DNA from: Catellatospora vulcania
Lineage (GTDB): Bacteria > Actinomycetota > Actinomycetes > Mycobacteriales > Micromonosporaceae
Direction: 5' to 3'
Length of the DNA: 64,000 nt
NCBI RefSeq assembly: GCF_009720385.1
Contig: NZ_ML769306.1
Location: forward strand, 125,005-189,004
Shown here: one piece after another, positions 32,201-40,437 of the stretch
Layout of the letters: each line of letters begins with the position of its first letter
Numbering within the stretch: position 1 is the first letter of the stretch
Position numbers and translations under genes: made by a program
Notes under the pieces: model-generated
The model's database searches: none
Told to the model about the DNA's origin: nothing
Seen by the model: only the letters and a program-made list of their open reading frames with translations

Positions 32201-32989
32201 GACTGGGTGTCGGCCGAGCACGACAACCAGTGGTTCGAGCAGGCCATGGAGACGCGCATCATGCTCTCCTCGGACCTGCTCGGCTACCGGCCCGGTGCGC
32301 GCCACGAGGTCAGCTGGTTCGCGCCGGTGGGCCGGCCCAGCCTGCTGCGCGACAGCCTGATCTCGGGCGTGCCCACGCAGCTGGGCAACGAGGTGATGAT
32401 CTGGAACCTGCCGAGCTGGGGCGACGCCGACCCGCACCACCAGGGCCAGGTCTGGGAAGGCGAGATCGCCCAGACCACCAGCCTGTACCAGGGTGGCGAC
32501 CTGATCACCGAGGGTCCGGGCAGCAGCCTGTACGGGCAGCTGACGCCCGGCGCCGGCCGGGTGCGGATCGTCAACCGCGGCACGCAGCAGGTCGTGTCGC
32601 CGTACTCGACGAGCACGCAGACGGCGTGGACGTTCCCGTTCACTCCCGCGGCGTCGGACGAGTCGTGGCGGCTGCCGCTGATCGGCGTGCACTACGCGGT
32701 GGACACCGATGTGCTCGGCCGGGCCGACCGGCGGGCCGGGCTGACCGTGTCGGCGGCACACCACCCGGACGCGCACCGGGCCGGGAAGATCCGCGCCGTC
32801 ACCGTCGAGCTGTCCTATGACGACGGCCGCACCTGGCGTCGGGCCACCCTGACGCAGCGTGACGGTGGCTGGCGGACCACGCTGGACGCACCGCGTGCCG
32901 CGCGGTTCGTCGCGGTGCGGGTCACCGCCGTCGACACCGCGGGCAACACCGTCACACAGACCGTCGAGCGGGCCTTCGGGCTGCGCTGA
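29261..32989 (+). CDS. large secreted subtilisin-like serine protease (S8)
   Basis: Secreted S8 peptidase of 1242 residues. A signal peptide (about 1-37) is followed by a propeptide to about 215. The catalytic triad is Asp241 (LDTGVD), His273 (HGHGTHV) and Ser447 (GTSMATP), with oxyanion Asn370 (AAGNSG). The long C-terminal region carries beta-rich domains and a PA-like insert near 810-880 (GKVAVVRRD, AAAAGAKLLVVVN). It should degrade extracellular protein. GGAG is eight bases before the ATG. The gene ends at a strong hairpin and probably depends on the regulator just upstream. Confidence 0.93.
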   Translation: MTARLPAHRRKALARAVLALALVAGLSSAAPVAATAATPGAAAPARSGAMHTVTLINGDRVTVTDLPGGHTTTVVHGPAGQAVGAHVVTFGARTFVYPDAVAPYVAAGLLDERLFDVTGLIAAGYDDAHIGRLPLIVEYGATAARRTPLPGTTQVRTLDSVHGAAVEQDRAGAARFWQALTAPAAAGKLTAAKPVLSGGITKVWLDGKVRAALADTTTQIGAPTVWATGNTGAGVDVAVLDTGVDQTHPDLAGQIAEAQSFVPGQEVTDRHGHGTHVASTIAGTGAASQGLERGVAPGVRLHVGKVLNDQGEGQDSWIIAGMEWAARQQHAKVVSMSLGGAPTDGTDPLSRAVDELSAQTGALFTIAAGNSGPDMQTVGAPGAADAALTVGAVDGQDRWAFFSSSGPRRGDNALKPDLSGPGVDVLAARSQQSGEGEGMYTTMSGTSMATPHVAGAAALLAAKHPGWTGRQLKDALMSTSRAAQRLEPYRDGSGRVDAAGSVAATVFATGSDFTALTWPYQPGQRIDRTVSYTNTGDAAVTLDLSMRAPTAPEGLFTLTADRVTVPAHGTAQATVRLDLDRAADDTYANASVDAAGPDGVRLTHTLVGMNKEGQRARLTFQARDRDGSGLSGLLLINDITRNTTPRLVAVDATGHVDLRLPTGTYSAVMHADMPGLDGPDSLGLGMLFAPETVLTGDRTVVLDARRLRRVSAEVKADTASAGIRVDYGRTYADRFPMFDNYTVDKRYHSVWATPTGKDVTQGTFSLGFRWSLVQPPLTIGGYGQRFDDLLMQTASRSLPEGSEQLDLVYAGNGSPAELAGARVRGKVAVVRRDPAVDVVASTDAAAAAGAKLLVVVNDGPGRLDAWTDVPDPNPALPVASIGRSQGELLIAQLRRGRARHTVTAHPVSDYVYDLVRRHRGAVPADLSYRPGPRDLARIDVSFERPTPGTVNFLRYDVSPEQSHAGLGGPVLLAPAQGRRTDWVSAEHDNQWFEQAMETRIMLSSDLLGYRPGARHEVSWFAPVGRPSLLRDSLISGVPTQLGNEVMIWNLPSWGDADPHHQGQVWEGEIAQTTSLYQGGDLITEGPGSSLYGQLTPGAGRVRIVNRGTQQVVSPYSTSTQTAWTFPFTPAASDESWRLPLIGVHYAVDTDVLGRADRRAGLTVSAAHHPDAHRAGKIRAVTVELSYDDGRTWRRATLTQRDGGWRTTLDAPRAARFVAVRVTAVDTAGNTVTQTVERAFGLR

Positions 32990-33078
32990 CGGACCCGCCA
33001 CACGCGCCGGTGTTCAGGCCGGGCCGTCCATCACGGGTAGCCGAACCCGGATCCACGAGGGGAGGTGTGCTCGTAGAC

Positions 33079-33111
33079 CGAGGGGGCGGGGCCGCCGGTC
33101 CCGCCCCCTCG
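33079..33111. terminator. bidirectional terminator after the S8 protease
   Basis: A perfect 12-bp stem (CGAGGGGGCGGG with CCCGCCCCCTCG) and a nine-base loop lie between the convergent protease gene and the PH-like gene, serving both. Confidence 0.7.
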
Positions 33112-33119
33112 ACGTCCGG

Positions 33120-33599
33120 TCAGTGGCTTTGCCGGCGGTGCTCGTCGAGTTGCTCCACGAGCGCGACCAGCTTCTCGAACGGCATCCTGACCACCGGGCT
33201 GAACAGGTTCCGGCTGACACCGACGCTCGTGGGGACCTGGGTGCCGTCCAGCAGTTCGAGGTGGAGCAGCCGCTTAGCGGCCCGGCCGGGCTGCGGGCGG
33301 ATGGTGAACTCGCGCACCTGGCTCATCCCGATGACGGTGCGGCCCAGCCCGAACCGCAGGATCAGCTGGTCTCCGGCCAGGTAGACGCCCTGGCGCAGCC
33401 CGATGTAGGCGGCGGCGAACAGGACGGCCAGCGGGAGCAGCATCGGATCGCGGTATCGGCCGTCGGCGAGCGCCTCGACGGCCAGCGCCCCGCAGATCGC
33501 GATCCCGACGAGGTAGAGCGGTCCGAGGGCGGGCAGCGGGGTGAGGCGTTTCGAGCGGCGTACGGCGACTGGGGGCACCGGCGCATTCTGCCGAGTCAC
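33120..33599 (-). CDS. membrane protein with PH-like domain
   Basis: Protein of 159 residues with two hydrophobic segments (LGPLYLVGIAICGALAVEAL, LLPLAVLFAAAYIGL) followed by a PH-like beta region (GDQLILRFGLGRTVIGMSQV, EFTIRPQ). No assigned function. The frame is open far to the right, but those residues would overlap the cutinase gene and read as Ala/Arg-rich shadow. The GTG at 33599 is the most plausible start, without a clear ribosome site. Confidence 0.65.
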   Translation of the reverse strand: MTRQNAPVPPVAVRRSKRLTPLPALGPLYLVGIAICGALAVEALADGRYRDPMLLPLAVLFAAAYIGLRQGVYLAGDQLILRFGLGRTVIGMSQVREFTIRPQPGRAAKRLLHLELLDGTQVPTSVGVSRNLFSPVVRMPFEKLVALVEQLDEHRRQSH

Positions 33600-33747
33600 C
33601 GGCCCGCCCGTCTGCCCCACTTTCGGCTGACCATCCGGCTGCGCTCGCGTGAACCGACGGGTTGTGCGCCCGCTGTATGCCGGATGTGCGCCGGGTTCCG
33701 CAGGCCGTGCCATCATGACGCCACCAGTCATCCATTGGAGGTCGTTG

Positions 33748-34509
33748 ATGCATCGAATGGTTTCCCGGCCGCTCGCCCGGAGGCTGCGCCGGACGGCGGC
33801 GGCCGTCGGGCTGGCGGCGGCGACGCTGGCGGCAGGTGCGGCCGTACCCACGCCCGCCCACGCCGTGACCTCGACCCTGACCTGCCCCGGCGTCATCGTC
33901 ATCGGGGTACGCGGCACCAACGAGGCCGCCGGCTCGGGCGGCGGGTCCTACAACTACGCCAGCGGTGGCTTCGGCGGCCGGCTCAATCTGACCTCCAGCA
34001 CCGTCATCGAGACGTCCTACAGCGCGCGCCGCATCGCGGTGAAGTACCCGGCGACCGCCATCGCGCCGATCTACCCGATCAGCCAGCACGACGGCACGGT
34101 CAACCTCAAGAACCTGGTCACCTCACTCGGCAGCCAGTGCTCGTACGCCACCAGGTTCGTCCTGGTCGGATACTCCCAGGGCGCGCACGTCATCGGCGAC
34201 GCGCTGGCCAGCGACTCGGCCAACCGGATCGCGGCGGCCTACCGCAGCCGGATCGCGGCCGTCGTGTTCTTCGGCGACCCCACCTACCGCAAGGGCGAGC
34301 CCTTCAACGTCGGCGGCGCCACCGGCACCGGCACCTGGCCCCGTGCCGCGGGTGTGCTCAGCGAGTTCAACTCCCGGCTGCGCTCCTACTGCTACGCCAG
34401 CGACAAGTGGTGCCAGAACACCAGCGACCCCAACGACGTGCACGGCACCAGGTACCAGACGTCGGCGGTGCAGACCTCGGCGAAGAGCTTCATCCTCTCC
34501 AAGCTCTGA
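33748..34509 (+). CDS. secreted cutinase-family esterase
   Basis: Secreted serine esterase of 253 residues in the cutinase/acetylxylan esterase-2 group. The signal peptide ends at AHA (about residue 39). The triad is Ser143 (GYSQG), Asp177 (FGDPTY) and His232 (NDVHG), with cysteine pairs typical of the fold. Substrate may be plant cutin, acylated polysaccharide or lipid. GGAGG lies six bases before the ATG at 33748. The stop codon is inside the first copy of a 74-bp repeated hairpin element. Confidence 0.9.
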   Translation: MHRMVSRPLARRLRRTAAAVGLAAATLAAGAAVPTPAHAVTSTLTCPGVIVIGVRGTNEAAGSGGGSYNYASGGFGGRLNLTSSTVIETSYSARRIAVKYPATAIAPIYPISQHDGTVNLKNLVTSLGSQCSYATRFVLVGYSQGAHVIGDALASDSANRIAAAYRSRIAAVVFFGDPTYRKGEPFNVGGATGTGTWPRAAGVLSEFNSRLRSYCYASDKWCQNTSDPNDVHGTRYQTSAVQTSAKSFILSKL

Positions 34510-34575
34510 CGGGCCGGCTCCGCGAAAGAACCCGCCCGGCATCGTCGGCGCCGGACCCGACGCCGACGATGCCGC
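34502..34575. repeat. 74-bp hairpin repeat, copy 1
   Basis: It matches the copy at 36282-36355 in 68 of 74 bases. It begins in the last codons of the cutinase gene and contains a hairpin built on GCATCGTCGGCG and its complement (12 perfect pairs, extended with one mismatch). It probably terminates the cutinase transcript. Confidence 0.75.
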
Positions 34576-34664
34576 ACGTGGAGACCTTCCGGACAGGCGT
34601 CAGGTGCTTTTCGAATGTCGCACCGTCCACGGCGCACGGGGGCCGAGTCCGGCATTGCCCCGTT

Positions 34665-36221
34665 CTATAGTGCTCCACCCGTGGCCGCGTCCAGCAGCAG
34701 TCGGCAGACCTGCGGCGGCAGTCCCCGGTTGCGGGCGACCTCCACGACCACCGCGGGGTCGGAGTGTCCGGCCAGGTCCAGCAGGATGTCCGGCGGCGTG
34801 GCCGGGTTACCTGCCGCATACACCGCGTTCGCCGGGTCCCGCAGACACGCCGCGACAGCGGCGGGCGGCGACGCCTCGTTCCAGGCGACGTCCGTGACGG
34901 CTGCGGCGGGCGCCTGGGGATGTGTCGCGATGACGAGCAGGAGGTCGGGTGGGCAAGACGGGTGTCCGGCTATCTCGGAGAAAACCGCCGGTCCGTGCCG
35001 GGCGACGCTCGCCCGGATCTGCGTGCCTGACAACGCGGCGCGAAGTGCCTGGCGGGCCACGTCGAGGTCGGGGTCGACGACCAGTGCCGTCCGTATGTCG
35101 TCGGACAGCCGGTGGCTCGCGGCGGCGACCAGCCGCACCCGCGGGTCGGCGTGCGCGGCGAGGGCGCGCACCTCGTCGGTGTCCGGGTGGAAAGCGGTGT
35201 TGGGTGAGCCGCCCTCGCGGCTGTGCCGCACCAGCAGGTCCAGCGGGGTGCGGGGGTTGGCCAGGACAGCGCCCCGCCACTGGCCCGCGTCCGCGTCGAA
35301 CAGGAGCCGGAGCAGGTCGGGCGGGGCCGCCCAGTTGATCGCGACGCGGACCGTCACCTGACTGTCCCCGAGCGTGGTGAGGCGGTCGTACGTCGCGGCC
35401 GGGAGGTCGGTGCGGGCGGCGAGCGCGAGCGCCGTACGCGGGTCGGGGTGGGTGGTGAACGGCTCGACCGCGTCCAGGGGTGTCGCCGGGTTTCCCGCCG
35501 CGGACACACGTAACTCGTGCAAGGCGGCCGGCGCGTCGGGCCGGTGCGGGCAGGGGCGCATCGCCGGTGCTCCACCGTGGCCGATCAGCTCGGCGAGGAG
35601 CGGGGCCGGGGCGTGCCGGCTCGCCGCCACGGCGACCCGGACACACGCTTCGGTCCTGGCGGCCAGGCGCAGCGCCAGGTGCTCGGGCAGGTCCCAGTTT
35701 CCGGCGGCGTGCGCGGCGAGCGAGCAGTCCGCATCGTCGGCCAGGGCCTCGGCGATGTCGGTCCGGTCGTAGGCGGACCTGCCGAGGGCGTCGCGAACCG
35801 CGGCGTCCGGGCTCGACGCGAGCGAGCGGAGCAGATCGTCGGGCCGGTCCGCGCGCTTGACGGCGGCCAGGGCCAGCCACGGGTCACCGGGCGGGATCCG
35901 GCCGATCGCGAGCTGCTCCGAGATGATCAGCCGCTCCAGGACGTCGCGGTGCCCGGTCGCGGCGAGCGCGTCGACCTGGCGGGGCGTGAGCTGCTGCTCC
36001 TCGGCGAGCGCGGTCAGCACGGCCGCGTCGCCGTCGGCGATGATCTGGTCGACGTGCTCGGGCGGCAGCGCGGGGTTGCCCGCAAGGGCGAGCAGGATCT
36101 GCTGGGCGGCCACGGCACTCCTGATCGGCTGGGGAGGTGCGGCACCGGTCGCCGCGTCGCCCAGGATCACCGACTCGCACCGGCGGTGCAAGCCGGTTTG
36201 CCGATCGTCGGGCCTGCTCAC
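34665..36221 (-). CDS. leucine-rich-repeat-variant (LRV) type repeat protein
   Basis: A 518-residue soluble alpha-solenoid made of about 20 short repeats. Typical units read AGNPATPPDILLDLAGHSDP and related forms such as SAAGNPATPLDAVEPFTTHPDP. This pattern of AxNPxTPxxxLxxLxxxxDxxV matches leucine-rich repeat variants, which usually bind proteins or nucleic acid. No catalytic domain or signal peptide is seen. The GTG start has no ribosome site but a TATAGC/GAATAT element lies directly ahead, suggesting a leaderless mRNA. The gene is bracketed by two copies of a 74-bp hairpin repeat. Confidence 0.8.
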   Translation of the reverse strand: MSRPDDRQTGLHRRCESVILGDAATGAAPPQPIRSAVAAQQILLALAGNPALPPEHVDQIIADGDAAVLTALAEEQQLTPRQVDALAATGHRDVLERLIISEQLAIGRIPPGDPWLALAAVKRADRPDDLLRSLASSPDAAVRDALGRSAYDRTDIAEALADDADCSLAAHAAGNWDLPEHLALRLAARTEACVRVAVAASRHAPAPLLAELIGHGGAPAMRPCPHRPDAPAALHELRVSAAGNPATPLDAVEPFTTHPDPRTALALAARTDLPAATYDRLTTLGDSQVTVRVAINWAAPPDLLRLLFDADAGQWRGAVLANPRTPLDLLVRHSREGGSPNTAFHPDTDEVRALAAHADPRVRLVAAASHRLSDDIRTALVVDPDLDVARQALRAALSGTQIRASVARHGPAVFSEIAGHPSCPPDLLLVIATHPQAPAAAVTDVAWNEASPPAAVAACLRDPANAVYAAGNPATPPDILLDLAGHSDPAVVVEVARNRGLPPQVCRLLLDAATGGAL

Positions 36222-36281
36222 AGCTATATTCTCGCGGGCGGCACGCGAGTCGCTCGGGGGGCGGGCCGGACTTCACGTCCC

Positions 36282-36355
36282 AGCTCTGACGGGTCGGCTT
36301 CGCGAAAGAACCCGCCCGGCATCGTCGGCGTCGGGTCCGACGCCGACGATGCTGC
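36282..36355. repeat. 74-bp hairpin repeat, copy 2
   Basis: Second copy, upstream of the LRV gene start. It includes the bases matching the end of the cutinase gene (AGCTCTGAC). The changes relative to copy 1 extend the hairpin to a 16-bp stem with a two-base loop, so pairing is maintained. No gene reads into it from the left. Confidence 0.75.
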
Positions 36356-36408
36356 CAAAACCGACCGCAGGCATTGATGCGCGACCATGGGCTTGGCATG
36401 ATTTGCGC

Positions 36409-37218
36409 ATGGAGAGCCAGCAGGGTCCACGCTCGGTCGAGCAGGCGGTGGCCGAGGCCGACCTGGGCGAGCTGCACGGCCGTTACCGGCCCGCCGTCGG
36501 CGCCGACATCGCGATCGTCGTGTGCTGCGTCGCGCTGGGACTCGTGCTGCTGGCCGCCGCGGGCGCCGCCGGTGCGGTCGTCGCGATGGGCGTGGGCGTG
36601 CTCGCGCTCGGCGCGGTGGGCGCTTGGGTCACCTGGCGCAAGGCCAACACGTGGCGCCACCTCTACACCGGCGGGACCCTGACGGTCGATCACCGGGGCA
36701 CCGTCACGTCACTGGTCACCTGGCACGACATCGCCCACGTCCGGTACTGGACCAGGGTCGTCAACCTCGGCACCGCGTACGCCGAGGTGCCGCAGTGCCG
36801 CCTCGACCTGGCCGGTGGCGAGGTCGTCGACCTGGCCAAGCCCCGCTACCAGGAGCTGCCGGAACTCGTGGCGTTCGTCGACCAGCAGGTCTCCGCGCTG
36901 GTGCTGCCGCGCAGGCTCGACGAACTTCGCACCACCGGTGTCGTGACCTTCGGGCCCGTCACGCTGATGGATGAGGGCGTGCGCTGGCGAGAGCTGCTGG
37001 TGCCGTGGGGCGGCATCACCCGGATCGAGTTCGGCAAGACCCGCCTGAAGATCTGGACCGGTGGCCGCAGTCCGGTCGTCTCACAGCTGCTCAGCGCCCT
37101 TCCCGACCGCACCGTGCTGACCCACCTGATCGCGCACTGGCCGGAGCTGCGGCAGGCGTCCGAAGGCTCCGACCCTCCCGTCACACCCTCTGAACCGGGC
37201 CGGGAAAGTCGCCCCTGA
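36409..37218 (+). CDS. two-helix membrane protein, DUF6585-like
   Basis: Protein of 269 residues with two adjacent transmembrane helices (AIVVCCVALGLVLLAAAGAA, VVAMGVGVLALGAVGAWV) and cytoplasmic beta-rich PH-like segments (HLYTGGTLTVDHRGTVTSL, WHDIAHVRYW, GGITRIEFGKTRLKIW). This layout resembles DUF6585 proteins of actinobacteria. Function unknown. The ATG has CATGAT about six bases ahead and no ribosome site, consistent with leaderless expression. Confidence 0.72.
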   Translation: MESQQGPRSVEQAVAEADLGELHGRYRPAVGADIAIVVCCVALGLVLLAAAGAAGAVVAMGVGVLALGAVGAWVTWRKANTWRHLYTGGTLTVDHRGTVTSLVTWHDIAHVRYWTRVVNLGTAYAEVPQCRLDLAGGEVVDLAKPRYQELPELVAFVDQQVSALVLPRRLDELRTTGVVTFGPVTLMDEGVRWRELLVPWGGITRIEFGKTRLKIWTGGRSPVVSQLLSALPDRTVLTHLIAHWPELRQASEGSDPPVTPSEPGRESRP

Positions 37219-37244
37219 CCTGGTACTCGCCTGCCGCGCGGTTC

Positions 37245-38828
37245 CTAAGCCATCCCCGAGCCCACAGGCCCGTCATCCGGCGTCGGCGCGTACGGCCCGC
37301 AGGCGGGTTCGGGCCAGGTCCGCGGGTCAGTCAGGGACAGCGGAGGGTGCGCACCGGCCTCGTTCAAGGCCATGAGCAGGCCGGTCGGCGCAGAATGAAC
37401 CAAAGCCTCGCACATCGGCGTGTAGCCGCGTCGGCTACGGTCGTTCACGTCCAGGCCTTCGGCGAGCAGGCGCGGCAGCAGCTCCGCGTACTCGAACTGG
37501 TGGATCCGGTGCAGCAGCGTCCGTCCCTGACCGTCCCGCATGCGCGGGTCCATGCCGGCGTCGAGCAGCGCGAGCACCACCCTGCTGCCTCCATGCTCCA
37601 TCCGCCGCCAAAGATCATCGCGGTAGGCGCGCAGACGTCTCGGCACGGCCCCGTCGCTGTCGTGCCATGCGATCTCGGCTCTGAAACAGCCGCCCAGTGC
37701 CCCACCGAAAGCACGCAGGGCGCGCTCGCGCCGACGTTCGGCCGCGGTGTGGTGGATCAGTGCGAGACGCCCGCCACGCACGCCGATCCAGTGCCACTGG
37801 CCGCCGCAGCGGACACGGAACCGCTGCTCGGTGTCTAGACCAGGTGGAACGATGGAGACTTCTGGATCGGGCCGGGGCTGGACGCGATCCGTGGACGGGA
37901 ACAGGGCTGACCGAACCAGCGGATGCAGGTCCATGACGCCGATCCGGCCCTGCCGGAGGAGGTCCACGTCGAGCGGCGGACGTAACAACGCCGGATGCAG
38001 GCAGAGTTCCGCCTTGATCGAAACCGGCTGACACGGCGCCGCCGCGCCGAGGCGGAGCCGGTGACGACCCCCGGCCACCTCGAGACGCGGGCACACGTCG
38101 CTCGGCCGGCGCCAACGCCGGCCGGCGCCGCGCAGTCCGTACGACGTGCCGCCGAACTGGGCCGTGACACGTCGCAACTCAGCGACCGCGAACTGCGCAT
38201 CCGCAAGACGCAGCAGGTCGAGTTGCGATGGCCACCAGTAGCCGGCCGCCGACTCGTCGATCAGCCACCCGGCCGCGGACCACGCCTCGACCGGTCCGGC
38301 CGGATAGACCGATCGAGCGGCCCGCGAAGGCTCCCCGTCCGCCCCCGGCCCGCCGAACCACGACGGATCCTCCGCTGAGGCGACCCCGGAAGGCCCTGCG
38401 GCGAACCCGCGCAAGGCAGCCCGCAGCTCGCCCACCCGGCGGGCGTCCCACAGGTACCGCGGAAGCGGGAAGACGTGCCCCTCCGCGAGGTCACCGACCC
38501 GCTCAGCGGCCAGCGTGATCCGCTGCGTCCCGGTCACCCAAGCCGGTGAACGGACGACGAGCACCACCGTGTCGGCGGTGACCGGCCCGTCGGGAGCCAG
38601 CACGTACGTCATTCTCGCGGCCAGCGCCGCCGTCCCGCTGAACGATCGGGGCAGATGCCAGCGGAGCAGATCCGGCGCGAGACCCGCAAGCATGTCCGCG
38701 ACCGGGTCGGCATCGTCGAAGCAGACCGTGACCCGGGCCGCCTCACACGCGGCCCGCCAATCGCCGCGCTCACGCGCCCGGGTGCACTCGGCGATCATCC
38801 ACTCGGGAACCCCGTAGCGGCGGACCAT
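37245..38828 (-). CDS. ankyrin-repeat protein
   Basis: Soluble protein of about 527 residues. The first 400 residues are an unassigned domain rich in Arg and Trp (YGVPEWMIAECTRARERGDW opens it). The C-terminus holds two or three ankyrin repeats (ALLDAGMDPRMRDGQGRTLL, LLAEGLDVNDRSRRGYTPMC). Such proteins are common in Micromonosporaceae and lack a known role. The start is uncertain: ATG 38828 suits the conserved opening, a GTG at 38867 is an alternative, and the ATG at 39020 gives a Ser/Arg/Gly-rich extension that looks non-coding. Confidence 0.72.
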   Translation of the reverse strand: MVRRYGVPEWMIAECTRARERGDWRAACEAARVTVCFDDADPVADMLAGLAPDLLRWHLPRSFSGTAALAARMTYVLAPDGPVTADTVVLVVRSPAWVTGTQRITLAAERVGDLAEGHVFPLPRYLWDARRVGELRAALRGFAAGPSGVASAEDPSWFGGPGADGEPSRAARSVYPAGPVEAWSAAGWLIDESAAGYWWPSQLDLLRLADAQFAVAELRRVTAQFGGTSYGLRGAGRRWRRPSDVCPRLEVAGGRHRLRLGAAAPCQPVSIKAELCLHPALLRPPLDVDLLRQGRIGVMDLHPLVRSALFPSTDRVQPRPDPEVSIVPPGLDTEQRFRVRCGGQWHWIGVRGGRLALIHHTAAERRRERALRAFGGALGGCFRAEIAWHDSDGAVPRRLRAYRDDLWRRMEHGGSRVVLALLDAGMDPRMRDGQGRTLLHRIHQFEYAELLPRLLAEGLDVNDRSRRGYTPMCEALVHSAPTGLLMALNEAGAHPPLSLTDPRTWPEPACGPYAPTPDDGPVGSGMA

Positions 38829-39050
38829 CCGCAGGTTGCCCAAAGCGGCGCTCAGTCCACCCTCCACCTTGCCGACACCCCTCGACCTCCGCCGGGAGGA
38901 TGATCGCCCTCCGGAACCGCTCTCGCCACCCGCCGGGAAGCGGAGCCGATCGTAAGTCGCAGGTATGACGACGCGATGTGAACCGATGCCATCCTGGAGC
39001 GCTTGTCTATCAGTTAACAATGTTGCAAAATATTTTTTCGATCACTGTCG

Positions 39051-39974
39051 ATGCCCGACGCCGACGGGCTGCCGGCACCCCGCGATGCAACGGATCCTGG
39101 AGGTCGCGTGCTGCTCGTCTACTCCGGCCGCCACAAGGCGGCGTCCAGCTGGTCGCGCGCCATCCTGCGGGAGGCCGCCGCCCTGCTCGGCCTGAACATG
39201 CTCACGGTCATCGCGCCCGAGCAGTGGGCGCCCTACGGCTCGCTGGCCGAACTCGTCCGCCAGGAGCGGGTCGACCTGCTGTCGCTGACCAACATCGAAC
39301 AGCGGCACTACGAGACCCTGCCGCCACGGCGCACCGTCAACGTCATCCGCGACCCGCGCGACATCGTCGTCTCGGGATACTTCAGCCATCGCAACACCCA
39401 CGGCGTGCACGCCCTCGGGGTGACCTGGCACGAGCTCATCGACCACCGCAAGCGCCTGCTCGAACTCGACGTCCCCGACGGGCTGCTGGAGGAGATCGAG
39501 TTCAGCGGCTACTTCCTCGACCACATGAACACCTGGGACTACCACCAGCCCGAGGTCCTGGAGCTGAAGATGGAGGACCAGATCAGCGACCAGATCGGCG
39601 TGTGGACCCGGATCTTCGAGCACTACGGGCTGCTGGTGCCGCCCCGGGCCCTGGGCGAGTGGGTCCGCACCGCCGCGATCCGCTGGCGCCTGCCCGCGCT
39701 GCGCGCCGAACCAGGCGATGCCCGGCTCCGCCGCGCCCTGCCCGCGTTCACGCTGCGCCGGCTGCCGCGCTCGTTCGTGCCGCTCGCGCTGGACCACTAC
39801 ACGTTCACCCGGCTGTCCTACTCGGATCGCAGGCCCGGCGACGTGGACGAGATGAACCACTACCGCAACGGCGTCCCCGGCGACTGGCGCAACCACTTCA
39901 CCGAGCGCCACCGCAAGGCCTTCCGGGCACGCTACGGCGACCTGGCGGAACGGCTGGGCTACCCAGCCGACTGA
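39051..39974 (+). CDS. PAPS-dependent sulfotransferase
   Basis: Cytosolic sulfotransferase of 307 residues that would move sulfate from PAPS to an unknown acceptor. The 5'-phosphosulfate loop is KAASSW (29-34), the 3'-phosphate motif is VIRDPRDIVVSGYFSH (about 97-112), and the C-terminal RNGVPGDWRNHF matches the RKGxxGDWKxxF signature. It stands alone, with no PAPS synthesis genes near. The upstream 50 bases are conspicuously AT-rich (TTGTCT, then AAATAT). No ribosome site is visible. Confidence 0.88.
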   Translation: MPDADGLPAPRDATDPGGRVLLVYSGRHKAASSWSRAILREAAALLGLNMLTVIAPEQWAPYGSLAELVRQERVDLLSLTNIEQRHYETLPPRRTVNVIRDPRDIVVSGYFSHRNTHGVHALGVTWHELIDHRKRLLELDVPDGLLEEIEFSGYFLDHMNTWDYHQPEVLELKMEDQISDQIGVWTRIFEHYGLLVPPRALGEWVRTAAIRWRLPALRAEPGDARLRRALPAFTLRRLPRSFVPLALDHYTFTRLSYSDRRPGDVDEMNHYRNGVPGDWRNHFTERHRKAFRARYGDLAERLGYPAD

Positions 39975-40053
39975 GTTGTCGACCTGCCGCTTGCCCGGGG
40001 TACGGCTGGTGGCAGGTGATCGACCAGTTCAGCGCGGGTGTACGCGGCTGAGC

Positions 40054-40230
40054 TCAGTCCTCGTCCTCCGATGCCCGGTGGATGCTCTCCGCGATCGCGG
40101 CGGCGTCCCAGCCGCCGTCCTCTCCGCTGTCCCGCCAGGCGGCCACCGCCTCCTCGGCCTGCTCCTCATCCCAGTCGTAGTCCTCGACGAGGGTGTTCGC
40201 GATCAGCCGGTCCAAAGTCAGGTCGTCCAT
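40054..40230 (-). CDS. small acidic hypothetical protein
   Basis: A 58-residue acidic protein (MDDLTLDRLIANTLVEDYDW, then DEEQAEEAVAAW and IHRASEDED). TAGACT lies eight bases before the ATG with no ribosome site, so it is probably leaderless. A 39-codon upstream extension in frame is Arg/Ala-rich and unsupported. Function unknown. Confidence 0.6.
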   Translation of the reverse strand: MDDLTLDRLIANTLVEDYDWDEEQAEEAVAAWRDSGEDGGWDAAAIAESIHRASEDED

Positions 40231-40437
40231 GTCGAGGCAGTCTACGGCTGCACGACGGCGGGCACCGGCAGCCACCGCGGTGGCGGTGCGGCCGTCTGAC
40301 CAGCGCGGCAATCTTTCGACAACTCGGCGCACCGGGCCGGCTGCCACCTTTGTGGGATCACATCGAGACAGCTGTGTTCGGCGTCGCCGCTGAACGTGGC
40401 CATACGCGGACCACGGCGGATTGGTCAGGTGTACGAG

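Noticed and set aside
29935-32820. 961-codon open frame on the plus strand
   Set aside because: Out-of-frame reading of the S8 protease, extremely Arg/Pro/Gly-rich.
33600-33920. N-terminal extension of the PH-like membrane protein
   Set aside because: It would overlap the cutinase signal-peptide region and reads as low-complexity shadow.
34502-36355. CRISPR-like or transposon-end interpretation of the 74-bp repeat pair
   Set aside because: Only two copies, direct orientation, no spacers, and no transposase or target-site duplication seen.
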